Source of the DNA: Dastarcus helophoroides
Taxonomy: Eukaryota; Arthropoda; Insecta; Coleoptera; Bothrideridae
Assembly (NCBI GenBank): GCA_028583605.1
Contig: CM053328.1
Location: forward strand, 11,882,782 to 11,946,781
Length of the DNA: 64,000 bases
Direction: 5' to 3'
The notes beneath the pieces were generated by a model. It made no database searches and had not been told where the DNA came from. It was given only the letters and a program-made list of their open reading frames with translations. Made by a program: the position numbers and the translations under genes. This document shows positions 8,557-20,119 of this stretch, piece after piece. Every line of letters begins with the position of its first letter. The stretch's first letter is position 1.

Positions 8557-9335
8557 CCGACTTTTTATCCGACGACAGAAAATCTGTGACAAAAAATCCG
8601 CGACAAAATATCCACCAGACAAAATATCCGCAGGCAAAATATCCAACGTACAAAATATCCGCAGACAAAATATCCAACGGACAAAATCTCCATGAATAAA
8701 ATATTTACGAAAAATTACCTAATAACATAAAGTACTAACACGGCATGTTCCAATCAACAATACAAACTTATCAGATAAACTCTAAATGAACTAATTTCAG
8801 GTATGAAAAAAATTCATTTATTCTTTAAAATGTAAATATATGGAACAGAATCCATTATTTTCTGCGTTTCGTAGAATTATTGCATTATTAGATTATCTTT
8901 TGCCACAAGTTACTTGGAGGAAACGATATTAACTCAACTTTTAGAAAAAATGCAAACTCTAGTGTTTACCTGTACGGCACAGGTAAATAATAAACATATG
9001 TACATAAATGGGGACTTTGTTTAAGGAGCTACAAAATAACTGTAAATACAAAAGTTAAACAATTTTTTATGTATTATCTTTTAGACATATCAGAAAAAAT
9101 TAATGTCCTTTGCAAAGTCAAAAGTATAAAAAAGTCTGAAATGAAAGATATTTTCTCTTTTCAAAAATATATCATTGTTCATATTTGACAATAGTTTAGG
9201 AGATCGATTAAAAGAAATTAACACATCTTATTTATAAACCGGATATTTTGTCTGTCAGTTAGTTATTCTGACATCGGAAAATTTATCGATTGGATATTTT
9301 GTCGTTCGGATATTTTGCCAGCGGATGGACTAAGG
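8557..9335. mobile_element. MITE with subterminal GACAAAATATCC repeats
   Basis: About five copies of a GACAAAATATCCGC-like 12-15 base unit lie in direct order at 8570-8695. The inverse word GGATATTTTGTC recurs at 9240-9335, giving multi-copy inverted subterminal repeats. The interior is AT-rich and non-coding. The element separates the LINE fragment (left) from the Tc1-like fragment (right). I could not define a target duplication. Confidence 0.6.
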
Positions 9336-9960
9336 AGCACTCTACATGGTCTGCCAATGACTTGGACAAAATAATTTGGAGTGATGAATTCAAATGAGAG
9401 GTATGTGTGTGGCCAAATTAAGGTTTTAAGAAAAAAAAAAGAGCATTATCCAGATACATTAAAGCATAAAATTAAATTTCCTGGTTCAGTTATGGTGTGG
9501 GGTCGTATGTCCTCTCAAGGAGTGGGGCAACTATTTGTGATAGATAAAACGATTAATGCTGGTAAATATATCAAAATTCCACAAAATGAACTAGTGCTAT
9601 TCATTCCGATGCTAGCAAATGGAAACGGAGAATATATTTTCCAACAAGATGGTGGTTCATGACACACAGCAAAGATAGTTAAAAAATTTTTAATATGCAA
9701 AATATACCATTATTAGAATGGTCGTCTAATAGTCCAAAACTATCGCCAATTGTGGCATAAAATGACAATATCATTGGGAACTATAGTGTCCTACATACAA
9801 AATTGGAATTAATTGATAGTTGAATAAAATCGGGCAACAATTTAAACCTGGCTTTTGCAAATTACTGATGAACATACTGCTTAAACATATATTAGCAATT
9901 TTAAAGCAAAGGGGAGGTTGTACACATTGGTAAAAAATTCCAAATAATCATGGTTCAATT
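9336..9960 (+). pseudogene. Tc1-like transposase fragment
   Basis: It begins in DKIIWSDE-like sequence (about 9360), the first catalytic aspartate region of Tc1 transposases. It continues with GSVMVWGRMSSQGVG (9490-9540) and YIFQQDGGS, then a stop where FQQDNAPCH is usual, then a degraded LEWSSNSPKLSPI near 9715. Several stops and frameshifts make it non-functional. The N-terminal DNA-binding part is missing, replaced at the left by the MITE at 8557-9335. Confidence 0.75.
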
Positions 9961-10165
9961 AATATGAGACAAGATCATAATGTCTGTTCTTATATTGTTT
10001 TGTTTAAAATTTAATATAGCTGTAAAATAGGTGCACTTCATTTATAATACGTAAAGCCGTTAAGTATTACTGCTATTATTTTGCTTATTTTTGTTTTAAT
10101 GTTAGTTAAGTTTCTTTTAGATACATATTTTAAAAAAGTTTCTTAGTGGTTTAACTTATATGCCA
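9960..10165. other. Spacer, no feature recognised
   Basis: AT-rich sequence between the Tc1-like and RTE-like remnants. Confidence 0.4.
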
Positions 10166-10665
10166 CAGAGCTCGTATAATCTTCTGAGCATGAACTTTAA
10201 ATCCTCAGCATCTTGGGCAATTTGATCATCAGCAAAGTTAATGTTAAAGAGAAACTCATCTCCCACTTGAATACAATTGGTTTATATCTGCGTTTCCACT
10301 CTTTTAGTGCTGTTTCTAAATGTATGTTAAACAATAAAGAAGGAGAGCATCCTTGGAGTAATCCTTTAGTCGGTTCAATCGCAGGTGATAATGCCTTTCC
10401 ATTCATCACATATGCCTTATTATCTTTATAGAATTTCTTAATTATTTTGAATATTCGCGGGTCCGTACCCGCTAGTTCTAATGCGTTCCATAATTTCATT
10501 CTGGGAATTGAGTCATAAGCTTTTTCAAGATTTATGAGTGCTAAATGGGTTTCTTCGTAATATTCGTTTCACTTTTATGCAATTTGTTGTATTATAAATT
10601 AATTGTCCACACATGACCGGCCAGCTCTAAATCCACTCTGATCTTCGTTTATTGTGTCCTATATT

Positions 10666-11031
10666 TTATTCTATTTTCAGTTTAATGACTCTACCAAATA
10701 ATCTGCTCAACGTACTATTAACACTTAGTCCCCTATAGTATTTAGGTTCCGAGCGCTTGCCTTTTTCAAATATCGAAACTAAGAATGCCGTTTTCCATGC
10801 ATGTGGTAGTCGATTTTCTCGTAAGCATATATTTATTGAATTGGTAATTTGATCCCATAGAATGTTTTCACCATATTTGAGCATTTTGGTCATGATTCCC
10901 GCCGGTCCTGGAGCTTTGTTGTTCTTCATATCTTTTATGGCTTGAGTAACTTCCTGTTTTGTAATCCTTAGATGTGTAGTCGATTTTCTAGTAAGCATAG
11001 AGAATTTATTGAATTGGTAATTTGATCCCAT
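10666..11031 (-). pseudogene. RTE-like reverse transcriptase N-terminal fragment (second duplicate)
   Basis: It contains ITKQEVTQAIKDMKNNKAPG, then WKTAFLVSIFEKGKR (usual WKT..I.PIFKKGDR) and PKYYRGLSVNSTLSRLFGR (usual NYRGI.L....K.), the conserved RT block preceding the palm. The first part is duplicated in the neighbouring frame at 11145-10979. Confidence 0.7.
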
Positions 11032-11145
11032 AGAATGTTTTCACCATATTGAGCATTTTCGGTCATGATTCCCGCCGGTCCTGGAGCTTTGTTGTTCTTC
11101 ATATCTTTTATGGCTTGAGTAACTTCCTGTTTTGTAATCCTTAGA
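10810..11145. repeat. Tandem duplication of about 165 bp inside the RTE remnant
   Basis: The stretch 10810-10972 (from GTCGATTTTCTCGTAAGCAT to TTTGTAATCCTTAG) is repeated at 10979-11145 with few changes, including the words CCCGCCGGTCCTGGAGC and CTTGAGTAACTTCCTG. It lies in the conserved RT N-terminal block, so the protein motif appears twice. Confidence 0.85.
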
Positions 11146-11759
11146 TTTTCCTGTAATTTTTCTTCCAGTCTTCTTCTATACTGGTTCATAATGCTTTCCT
11201 CGTTTAACAAATGTATGTGATATTCCAGGTAGAGCTCGTTATTGTATATTATTCCTGTGTTATATTTCCCTTTCTTTTCTTTATTTATGAATGGATAATT
11301 GATTTTTGACTTTACCAGATGATGGTCTGATCCACAATGAGCACCTCGCTTAACACCTACATTTGTTATTATTTCTGTGCTCTTTTCCCTTGTTGTCATA
11401 AAATTTGTTATAGATTTTTAATTTAGAGAAGGTCTTTCCCAAGTGTATTGGTGTATCTTCTTGTGTTGAAAAAAGATGTTGTTTATTTTTAGATCATATT
11501 GTTTACAGAGTTCAACAACTCTATCTCCATGATTATTTGTTTGAGGATCTCCATATTTCCCCACAATTTCGTCACTGTCTCTAGTACCCACTTCTCCATT
11601 AAAGTTTCCTGCTAAAATGAGATATTGTATCCTACTTTCGTCTAGTTGTTCACTAAGAGACCAGTAGAATTCGTCCTTTTCTTGGTGGGGAGAGTCTTCT
11701 GTTGGAGCGTATTATGCTATTATGCTTATGTCTCTTCTATATCGTTTGACACTAATTTT

Positions 11760-12830
11760 AACAATTAACAAATATAACACACACGTAGCGGCACTGCAAG
11801 AGACGCATTTAAAGAGGAACGGTATACAGAAAATAGTAAATTATATACTGCACAGAAGTGAAAGTGACCGAAGAAGAAGTGTGGGATTTATGTCAAATGA
11901 GGCTATACAAAAGAATACAAAACAATTTGATCCAAGATCAAAAAAGATCGGATTCTAACAATGGTAAACATCCACGCTCCAACAAAGGAAAAAGATAAGT
12001 ATTACGAAGAGTTGAAAAGGATGTTAGAAGGAATATCTAAACGGGATATTACAATCCTTAAGGCAGATGCAAATGCAAAGGTCGGTTGGGGAAACATATA
12101 CAGGTCAATAACCCTTAGGTAAGAGCAAAAATCAAAATGGTAATAACAATGGACTAAGACTAACATCTTTAGTAATAAAACAGAAAATGAAAATAATGAA
12201 CATATATTTCAAATGGAAAAATATACATAAAGGAACATGGATAATTACAGGACATAATGAAAAAAATCAAATAGATCATATATTAATACAAGAAGAATAT
12301 GAAAACTTAATTATCAGAGTTAGAACTTACAGAAGAGCATAAGCAGATTCAGACCATTACCTAGTAAGAGCAAGTCTAAGACTTTGGAATATCCAAGCAG
12401 GTTACGAATTCCTGGGAAAGTAATGATGAAATGAAAGATTAACAAAACGATTATGTATTATATAAATATATATGAGAACGCTACAAGAGCAAACTTATTA
12501 CAAAGAAAATTATTTAAGAAAATATCTTGAATGAACAAGGAGTGTAAAACCGAATTGAAAGAAAAAGGAAGGTTAAGACAGAACACTCTGCAGACGTTTA
12601 CAGAAGAAATTATAAAGAAATACAGCGAACAAAGAAAAAGCCAAAACAAACATGTAGAGCACAAAAAACATTTTTAGATGAAAAAGTTAAAGAAATTGAA
12701 AGAAAGTACAACAAAATCGAAATACGGAATTTTTTATAAAGATTTTAAGGACATAAAGAAAGAACACCAAACCAAAGCAGTATTTTTCAAAGACAAAGAT
12801 GGATTTCTTCTCGAAAGGAAAGATGATATC
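11760..12830 (+). mobile_element. RTE-like retrotransposon remnant, plus strand, head-to-head with the previous one
   Basis: The plus strand reads an endonuclease start, THVAALQETHLKRNG (about 11780), then decayed sequence. After that come NGLRLTSLVIKQK, GTWI, QIDHILIQEEYENLIIRVRTY and DSDHYLVRASLRL (about 12150-12385), the C-terminal half of an APE-type endonuclease. The two RTE copies meet at about 11760 and point away from each other. Many stops are present. Confidence 0.7.
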
Positions 12831-12956
12831 CTTTTTTCCTCAAAATTTTGATTCTACACTTTAAATTTTTAGTTTTGTTTTGTTAAAGATCTGATTTCTC
12901 CAATTTCAACTTTTTTCCAGAATTTTTGACTTTATTTTCGAAGTTTGGTGGAACGG

Positions 12957-13117
12957 ACTGGTCCTTGGTTAACTTCAAAAATTGAAATACAGAACTTGTT
13001 TTCAGAGAAAAACTCTGAAGATGACAGCTTGGCTGTCGAAACGCGTTAAAGTAACCTTTGTTGTGTTTTTTACTCTTGCTTGGTTTCAGGGGACAAGTTC
13101 TGTATTTCAATTTTTAT
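12957..13117 (+). repeat. Short repeat with hammerhead-like core (TTGGCTGTCGAAACGCG family)
   Basis: It is bounded by CTTCAAAAATTGAAATACAGAAC at the left and an inverse GTTCTGTATTTCAATTTT at the right. Inside is CTGAAGATGACAGCTTGGCT followed by GTCGAAACGCGTT. The same family occurs as an inverted double copy at 19482-19716 and, more diverged, at 54085-54223. It resembles terminal repeats of Penelope-like elements. Confidence 0.65.
13015..13047 (+). ncRNA. Hammerhead-like core motif, probably inactive
   Basis: CTGAAGA (13015-13021) is followed by one extra T and a perfect hairpin, GACAGC/TTG/GCTGTC (13023-13037). Then come GAA (13038-13040), a minimal ACGCGT stem III and T. Stem I pairing is weak in this copy. 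Related copies at 19.6 kb offer CTCT/AGAG as stem I but have changed GAAA. Confidence 0.35.
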
Positions 13118-13671
13118 TTTCGAAATTTCGATCTTACTTTTTTTTTAAATAAAACACGATTTTTTCTGAAAATTTTAATACTAAATAATTTTAAGTATAA
13201 GATTACAAAATAGCCCTCCCCGTGGAAAATTTCTGGGTTTGTCTCTGGGATATTTAATTCTGTATTGCAATGAGTTGGCAAATAATAATTAACATAATAA
13301 AAATAGAATTGGATTTTCATAAGATGGGGAAGCACAAGTACTCTACCCAACCTTTTAACCAAAATTCGAATTGATTTTAAATATCTTGGTAAATAAGAAG
13401 TAATGTCTGTCTAGAATCAATATTGTTATAATAAAGTCTGATATAATTATTTTAATAAAGGTCCCAAGTGGTTCAGGTGATAAATATAGTGGGGCCAACT
13501 TGGTCTATAATGCGTCGAGGCCTAACTGGTTCGAGCTCAAGTGGTCTGTATTCGAAAGTGGGACTAGGAGTGGGATCTGAAGTTAGAATAAAGGAAGCCA
13601 TAGTAACATTTCGTTTAATTACGAAAAAAAATTACGAATTTATACGTTTTGTTGGATAGTGTGGGTACAAG
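13118..13671. other. Downstream of gene B: no feature recognised
   Basis: AT-rich to about 13440. The stretch 13460-13570 is less AT-rich (GTGGGGCCAACTTGG, GGTTCGAGCTCAAGTGG) and looks like a repeat fragment, but no family was recognised. Confidence 0.4.
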
Positions 13672-13884
13672 TTAGGTTTCGGTTGGTAGATTTGTCATAC
13701 GGCTTTGGGCAATTTCCAGTATTTTCGTTTTTAATTCTGGAAACGGATCAATCGCCTCCTGAAAATCCTTTCTTTTCAGCACCAATAACTCGCAGAAATC
13801 CACGGCGACTATGCTCGCTGTCCTCGTTTCTTTCATCACTAACGCTATCTCGCCAAAATGAGAACCTTCGCTGAGGTGACACAC
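13672..13884 (-). CDS. Gene B exon 7 (cNBD second half, C-terminus)
   Basis: The acceptor is CACCTTGCAG before GTGTGTCACC. It encodes CHLSEGSHFGEIAL, then KETRTASIVAVDFCELLVL, and ends with MTNLPTET before TAA. This is the phosphate-binding cassette and C-helix of a cyclic nucleotide-binding domain. Confidence 0.85.
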   Translation of the reverse strand: MCHLSEGSHFGEIALVMKETRTASIVAVDFCELLVLKRKDFQEAIDPFPELKTKILEIAQSRMTNLPTET

Positions 13885-14446
13885 CTGCAAGGTGATAAAC
13901 TAGTCAACATTTGGTCAATTTGGTCACGTTAATCAACTATGTTTTTCCTTGTTCGATGAGACATATCCAAAAAGGAGTGCTATTTTTTATTTGTATGTGA
14001 CACGAACTTAGGAAAACGCTTTAATAGTGTTGTTTTTAATCTCCGTCTTCAAATCCTATTGACTTTAATTTCCAAGAGGGATGAAGCCAAGAAAATTCAT
14101 CCTTTATTAAAGTTATGTCAAATTTTTAACTAAACACTTATGTAATTCATAAAGTAAAAAGGAAAGTTTACTCCTTTACCACGTCGGCAATTAATTAATA
14201 ACACCCGTCAACACTGATTTTATCACATGAACTCTGGTAGGTAATTGTGTTTGAATTACCTACCCCCATCATGAAACCGTACTTATTTTTTTTCCACCGC
14301 TTCCAGTTTTCATGTGACTAACAATAAGTAAAATTTATTTTTGGAAATGTAGTCTTCCCAAATACTGTTCGTTTTTATTTAGATCCATATATTATTTACA
14401 TCTTAAAAAATTTAGTCAGAAATAAAACATAATATCATGAGCATAT
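13885..14446. other. Gene B intron 6, distal part: no feature
   Basis: AT-rich, without recognised repeats or exons. Confidence 0.4.
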
Positions 14447-14799
14447 TGTCAAGGACTTAACGGTTCGAATTGATTATTAACACGTGAATTGAATAATACC
14501 CACTTTATTACCAAACACTAACTCAGAACACTACAACTGAATAATGAACTCACTTATTTACTTCTAACTACTAACTCACTAATTACACTGACTGACTCTA
14601 ACTCGAAGGAAAGGCGACCGCCTTATATAGTTTTGACTCCCAGGTTCTAGAAAAATCCCGCAGATAAGGCTTATCGTTTGCCAAAATTTCTGGAACGCTT
14701 ATCTGCCGTTTGCTTCGTTATCGCGGCCGCTTTCCCCTTATCAGATCTTTCTAGAAAATTTTCTTACGCACTAAATTCTATAATTTACATTTCCTTACA
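14447..14799 (-). mobile_element. Solo LTR (minus orientation), TSD ATAT
   Basis: On the minus strand it starts TGTAAGGAAATG (14799 downward) and ends CGTTAAGTCCTTGACA (14447). It is flanked by ATAT at 14443-14446 and 14800-14803. It shares most of its sequence with the LTR at 50356-50705, including the GCGGCCGCG core, AGATAAGCGTTCCAGAAA, a TATATAAGG box and a GTCAGTCAGTG initiator-like stretch. No internal retrotransposon region is attached, so it is a solo LTR left by recombination. Confidence 0.9.
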
Positions 14800-15932
14800 A
14801 TATTAATTTTTCATTTAAAGTATTTTATATCATTAAAATTTGGGTACTTTTTATGTGAATAGGACACCAGGGATCGAAAATATCGCAATTAGGAAAAAGT
14901 TTGTCCTAGACGTATAGCTTTGTAAATAGATAACTGTAAAGCATTTACACTTGAAGAGCTTAGTGGTATATTATCACCATTTCATGTCAATCAAATTAGG
15001 CTTACCAAAAATTTTCTACAGGAGATGGGTTCCAATAAAAATGGATTTTTTTATTTCAAAGAACAATTCTCCAGAATGAGTGAAGTGGTAGTAGTATTAG
15101 TAGTAGTAGAAGCTCAAATTAAGAAAATTAATAAAACACTCGTTCGTTGTTTAAAGAAAAATTAAATGTTTTGAAAAAATCAGCATGAAGGTGCTTTAAA
15201 AATTTAATTCGAATTTTTTTGGTTTTCCATAAGAGTAACATCTTATTATATTTGGTTAAAAAACCTTTATTAGAGTATAAAACTTTGGGTTGAAATATGG
15301 GAATTTAGTTTCATTTTTTAGACACATATCTTGGACACATATCTTGACTTTATTCTTAGGAATTAGGGGGCTCTGCGGGGCTCTAAGTGATAAGAACTGA
15401 TAAATTCATGCGGACATTCCAATGATGGAAAAACTTTATCAGGTGTTGACTGACTACTACTGCTTCATCAAGATGGATCAATTAAAAGCTAAATAATCTA
15501 GAAAAATAAAGATTATAAGTTCCAAATGTACATTTTTTATGTTATATTTCTGGAGATACATAATTTTGGAAACACTTACCAAGAAACGTCGTGGGTGATA
15601 AAAATTTCAAAAGTGCTTATTTTAAATGACAATAACTAACAAGTTTATGTGACATGACAAAACTTCAATTTTGTTGACCAGGGTAATTAAGCGATACGTA
15701 TTTCGCCACTAAGATTGTCATTTACTTTTTTCATTAATCGTAATTGGTTAGAAAATGAACCAATCAATTCATCTGCTTTGAGATTCAATTCAAAACCGTA
15801 TGCTGGCGAGATACCTATGGCATAATTATTCATTAATTGCTCATGTGGTAAATGAGTAAACCTCCTTAAAACTTGAATATAAAATAACTAAAGTGATTTA
15901 TTAGTTAAGTCATACAATTCTCTAATGTGTAA
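14800..15932. other. Gene B intron 6: no feature recognised
   Basis: AT-rich unique-looking sequence. Short runs such as AGTGGTAGTAGTATTAGTAGTAG at about 15085 are simple-sequence noise. Confidence 0.4.
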
Positions 15933-16451
15933 GCGTGCGTTTAGATTAGAGACTTATTTCACGATAGAAATCTCAGATATCTGAGGCTAAATTTCCTTGC
16001 CCGTTTACACTATGACACAAAATTCGTAATTAATCTAGCTGAATAAAATTGCTGACACTTCTAGCTGAGATAAAGTGTCGACATAAAATGTCTTTGATGC
16101 ATTAAAAAATCAAAATGTGATTGTGCTAACTGGTAATTCTGGATATTCAACTCTGTGACCAATGATTTGCAAATATTGAATAGGTTTTGTCTAATTAAAT
16201 TTGCCAATTAATTATATGGAATAGTACCTCAATATTATAAGTGATATACAATAGTTAATCGCATTAGAGAAAGTAGACTTCTGAGATATATGTTAGACAG
16301 TGACTGAAATTTGTATCAACATTTTATGTAGTGTAATTTATCGCAGCTGTGTGATTAATCTGAGATAGCTTCTCTCAGGATGGTTTCCACATGACATATT
16401 TTTATGTCAGAGAGAGATGTACGGAATAAAGTGTCTAATCTAAACGCACCC
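15933..16451. mobile_element. PIF/Harbinger-like MITE, 519 bp, TSD TAA
   Basis: The ends are GCGTGCGTTTAGATTAGAGA at the left and the inverse of GGGTGCGTTTAGATTAGACA at the right. They are flanked by TAA at 15930-15932 and 16452-16454. The interior is AT-rich and non-coding. The TAA duplication and G-rich ends fit PIF/Harbinger or Tourist-like elements. Confidence 0.75.
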
Positions 16452-16557
16452 TAAGAGCTGTCAAGCTGCTAAAGCTCACAATATAATCTATTCAGTGTGC
16501 AATAAAATTGCAAATGTCAACCAAAGACAATACATGTCAATACAAACGAAATATGGT

Positions 16558-19077
16558 TAGGGATGTATACGATAGTTCGATGTTTTGTAAACATCGATGT
16601 ATCGCTTCGCGACAGAATTAGCGATCGGTTGCATAGAGTTGGTGCAACAAACCACCACATAATTTTCTAACTAGTCACCTGATGGCAGCAGGGTATATTT
16701 AACAAATTGATGCTAAATTTGTGTGCTGCGGGTAAACAATGCAATTATTTGAAAATTCATAGTTTAGCTATTTTTATTTCGCAATCTACAAGAGCCTAAA
16801 TATTGAAAAATAAAATGAAAATTTTAAGACAAATTTTTCGAGTACTATCTTTGAAAATTCGAAAATATTAACTGCAAATTTCTAAAAATTCTGAAATTTC
16901 TGAAAATTTTTATTTTAAATACACAAATATTTATTATTTTAAATTTTCAGGCGAAAAGAAAGTTAATACCTTTAAACTTCAAATTTTCAGTTAGTTTAAG
17001 ACATCTTTTACTTACATAATTAACTTTTTCCTAACATTTTTTTTTAATTTCGTATTTTAATTTAAAACCTCCAGAAAACAGTCGAAATTTTCAGAAAAAA
17101 GATAATCAATTTTAGAAACAAACCAATTTTCCAAACAAAAACCGAAATAGAATTCTCAAAATTTCGACCCAAATTTCGAAATGACAAATTTTGTAGAAGT
17201 CGTCAATTTTTAAGTAAAAAGTCTGAATTTGTGTTTCATATTTTAGTTGAAAATTGCATTTTCCTGTAATTTGAGATTTTCCTCAAAATCAAGAATTTTT
17301 TTCTAAAATTTTGTATTAGCCAAATTTTTATAAATTTTAGGTTTTTCTGAAAAGTTGAAATTTTTTCTCAAAATCAGTATAATTTTAATCATTAAACGCA
17401 ATCTTCGTTTTTAAAAACTTTTTTACAAAATTTGAATTTTTTAAAATATCCACTTTTTTGGAAATCGTGACTTTTTGCTGAAAATGTTCAAGGTATAACT
17501 TTTTTATAAAAATTCCGATATTTTTCCAAATTTCGACTACTAAAAATTTTGATATTTTCTCAAAATTCGTCTCTTTTTCAAAATTTTGGCTTTTTCAAAA
17601 ATTTGGAATTTTGTGAATATTTTGTTTTTTAACAAATTTTGAATGCTTTTAAAAATTTTGACTTTTTTTTCAAAATTAGAACTTCAAAAAATTTTCAAAA
17701 TTCGATATTTTCTTAAAACTTTGCTTTTTTGAAAATTCCGATTTTAAAAAGTTTAGCAATTTTACAAGGTTTTGCTAAGTTTTTTAAAAAGAATTTTATC
17801 AAAATGTCGACTTTTGTGAAAACCTTGACTTTTATTAAAAATTTTCACAGTTTAGTCTTTTTATGAAATTTTTGAAGTTTCTCAATATTTTCATTTCTTT
17901 TTTAAGATTCTGGCTTTTTCACATTTTATAAATTTATTTATTTTTCAAACTTCCAAAATTTTTTATTGAACCAAATTTAGTTTTTATAAATTTTTAGTTT
18001 TTCTCGAAATTTAAACTTTTTCTCCAATTTTCAAAGTTTTGCTTCAATGTTGGGTTGTCATCCCGAAACGTCTATTTTTTTGAAAATTTTATTTTTCCAA
18101 AAATGTAGGTTTTGACTTTTAAGTCAAAATTTGGAAAAAAAAATAAATACAAAAAATATAGGTTTAAATTCGGAAGGAAATTAATTGTCATTTCATAACA
18201 AATAATTAAAGAAATTAGACCTAAAAAGACCATCAATTAAAAAAAAAATGTTTTGGAAACTTGGGGTTCAAAGGAGGAATTTTGTAATTTTTGTCTCAAA
18301 ATTTTTACTTTTTTCTGGAAATTCCAAGATTGAAGTCAAAATTTCGACTTTACTCCCAAAACTTCAACTTTTTCTTTCCAAATTTTGAGAATAAATCCAA
18401 GTTTGTGTTATTAAAAATCAAATTACACATTCTACTACACACTGTCAATATTGTATGGTAAGGAGTGTGGTGAAGCGCAACTCTCATCTACCTAACCTAA
18501 CCATAGTGTTTGAGTATAGAAACTTCGAAATTAACGTCGAAATCTCCATTTTTTTTCTTAAAATTTCAAGAAAAAAGTCAAACTTTTGACTTTAATCTTG
18601 ATAAAAAGTCGACATTTCGAAATTAAAGGTGAAATTTCGAAAAGGAAATCGAATTTTCGAGAAAAAGTCGAAATTTCGAGACTAAATTCGAAATTTTGAT
18701 TTTAGTCTCGAAACTTTGAGAATAAAGTCGATATTTTAAGATTAAACTGGAAAAAGACAGATTTCTTTTTAAATTGATGTCCTTTTTACACCTTCGTAAT
18801 TTTGACTTCTTAAAGCTGCAATTAAATGTTTATTAATTTTATTTAAAATTAATAAATATTTTAATATTTCAAAACTGTGTTAAATAAAATTAATAAACAT
18901 AATGTTTTCGACCAATAAGAGTTCACCATGAAGAATAACTGCAATCAAATATTTAAAAAATATCGGAAAAGCATCGGTGTATCTTTATTGAATACCCATG
19001 ATTGAAACACCGATGTTTTATTAAAAAAATATCAATGTTCAAACATCGATGCTTTTTTGAACGATGTTGCATCCCTA
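16558..19077. mobile_element. Probable old non-autonomous transposon ending TAGGGATG, with a T-rich array inside
   Basis: The left end is TAGGGATGTATACGATAG. The right end is the inverse of TAGGGATGCAACATCG. Both ends carry ACATCGATG-like words. The candidate flanking 8-mers AATATGGT and AATTTGGG match at only six of eight positions. The right end lies 30 bases from gene B exon 6. The interior is the T-rich array, with a segment (near 18900-18945) inverse to the CTTCATGGTGGACTCTTATTGG block inside the hAT element at 30599-33315. Confidence 0.45.
16791..18410. repeat. Degenerate T-rich array (minus strand AAAAAGTCGAAATTTTC)
   Basis: Words such as TTTTTCAAAATTTTGACTTT dominate. This is the same array type as elsewhere, but with the A-rich strand on minus, which here is the sense strand of gene B. 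It continues weakly at 18520-18760. Confidence 0.65.
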
Positions 19078-19107
19078 AATTTGGGTACTAGACCAAGCTA
19101 GACTAAC

Positions 19108-19317
19108 CTCCCTTCCACTGCTAGTGTATACAGAGACGGTACCAACGATCAAAAAATACATGCTGCTACCTTCGTATCCAGCTTGAACAATGACGTCATT
19201 TGGTAGACAAATTTCCTGTTTTAGACGAAGGGCAATTCGAGTTATGGCGGATGTTGGCAGGTCTTGGAAAATGTCAACACTTTCCACCAGATTCTTGCAT
19301 GAATGGAGAAATATTTC
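19108..19317 (-). CDS. Gene B exon 6 (cNBD first half)
   Basis: The acceptor is AAATTTTAG before GAAATATTTC and the donor is GGGAG/GTTAGT. The 210 bases encode EIFLHSCKNLV, DIFQDLPTSAITRIALRLKQ, then PNDVIVQAGYEGSSMYFLIV and VSVYTSSGREV. These are the N-terminal helices and beta strands of a cNBD. The length and phase match gene C exon 6. Confidence 0.85.
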
Positions 19318-19368
19318 CTAAAATTTGCTCTTTGCATATAAGCTCAATACGTGAGCAGGTAGACATGT

Positions 19369-19846
19369 AAAGCTGGATCCACATCAATAAAAATTTGTAT
19401 TGTGGTTTATACTTTGGAATTTAAAAAACATATTTTTTACGCAAGGTCAATTGTTTTGTTGTGTAAATAGTTATTTTAAAGACTGGTCCTTGGTTATCTT
19501 CAAAAATTGAAATACAGAACTTGTCCCCTGAAACCAAGAAAGACTAAAAACACAACAAACGTTGCTCTAACGCGTTATGACAGCCAAGCTGTCATCTTCA
19601 GAGAGATACTTCTCTCTGAAGATGATGGCTTGGCTGTCCAAACGCGTTAGAGCAACGTTTGTTGTGTTTTTTAATCTTTCTTTTCAGGGGACAAGTTCTG
19701 TATTTCAATTTTATGTGTTATACTTTCGAATCCGTTTGTGTCCGTCCTAATCTCTTCAAATACAATACAAAAACCATGGATATAACCTACCTTTTTGTGA
19801 TAAATACAACACCCAACACAAATTTTTATTGATGTGGATCCAGCTT
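19369..19846. mobile_element. MITE with about 30-bp TIRs, carrying a nested repeat
   Basis: AAGCTGGATCCACATCAATA followed by AAAATTTGT at 19369 is repeated as its inverse ending at 19846. The 19482-19716 repeat sits inside, apparently as a later insertion. No coding sequence. The target duplication is unclear. Confidence 0.7.
19482..19716. repeat. Inverted double copy of the hammerhead-like short repeat
   Basis: The halves 19482-19600 and 19601-19716 are near inverses. Each contains AACGCGTT, the GACAGCC/GGCTGTC hairpin word and CTGAAGATGA, and each ends in GTTCTGTATTTCAATTTT on its own strand. The GAAA core is changed in both halves (ATAA and CAAA), so neither should cleave. Confidence 0.7.
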
Positions 19847-20119
19847 AAGATTAAAGAAAATCTACATCACTGACAATTAGTAATAAAAAAGATATATTGC
19901 TAGTTAGCTAGTCAAATTGATATTTTTACATGGCTACATGGCTAATATATGCGACATGTGTTAAATTATTTAGTATCCTGTGAAATAGAGAATCCTGTGG
20001 CGCCATTTTTGGAGTGGTCAATGATAGTTGTTGTTTTTTTGAAAAAACAACTTGTTCTTGAAAAATTCTACTTCTTTTATGAAAACGCAATCCTTTCCTC
20101 GAATTTACCATCCTTTTTT
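19847..20119. other. Gene B intron 5: no feature recognised
   Basis: AT-rich; short open frames are not conserved. Confidence 0.4.

Larger units (their letters stand above)
10165..11760 (-). mobile_element. RTE-like retrotransposon remnant, minus strand
   Basis: Reading on the minus strand, an endonuclease piece (APTEDSPHQEKDEFYW, then LILAGNFNGEVG, about 11710-11420) is followed by SDHHLVKSKI at about 11340-11300. The RT region then follows: ITKQEVTQAIKDMKNNKAPG, GLLQGCSPSLLFNIHLETAL and, in another frame, NFADDQIAQDAEDL at about 10250-10200. This is the motif order of RTE-type (craniofacial development protein 2-like) elements. Frameshifts separate the blocks, and about 165 bp is tandemly duplicated inside it. 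Confidence 0.8.
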
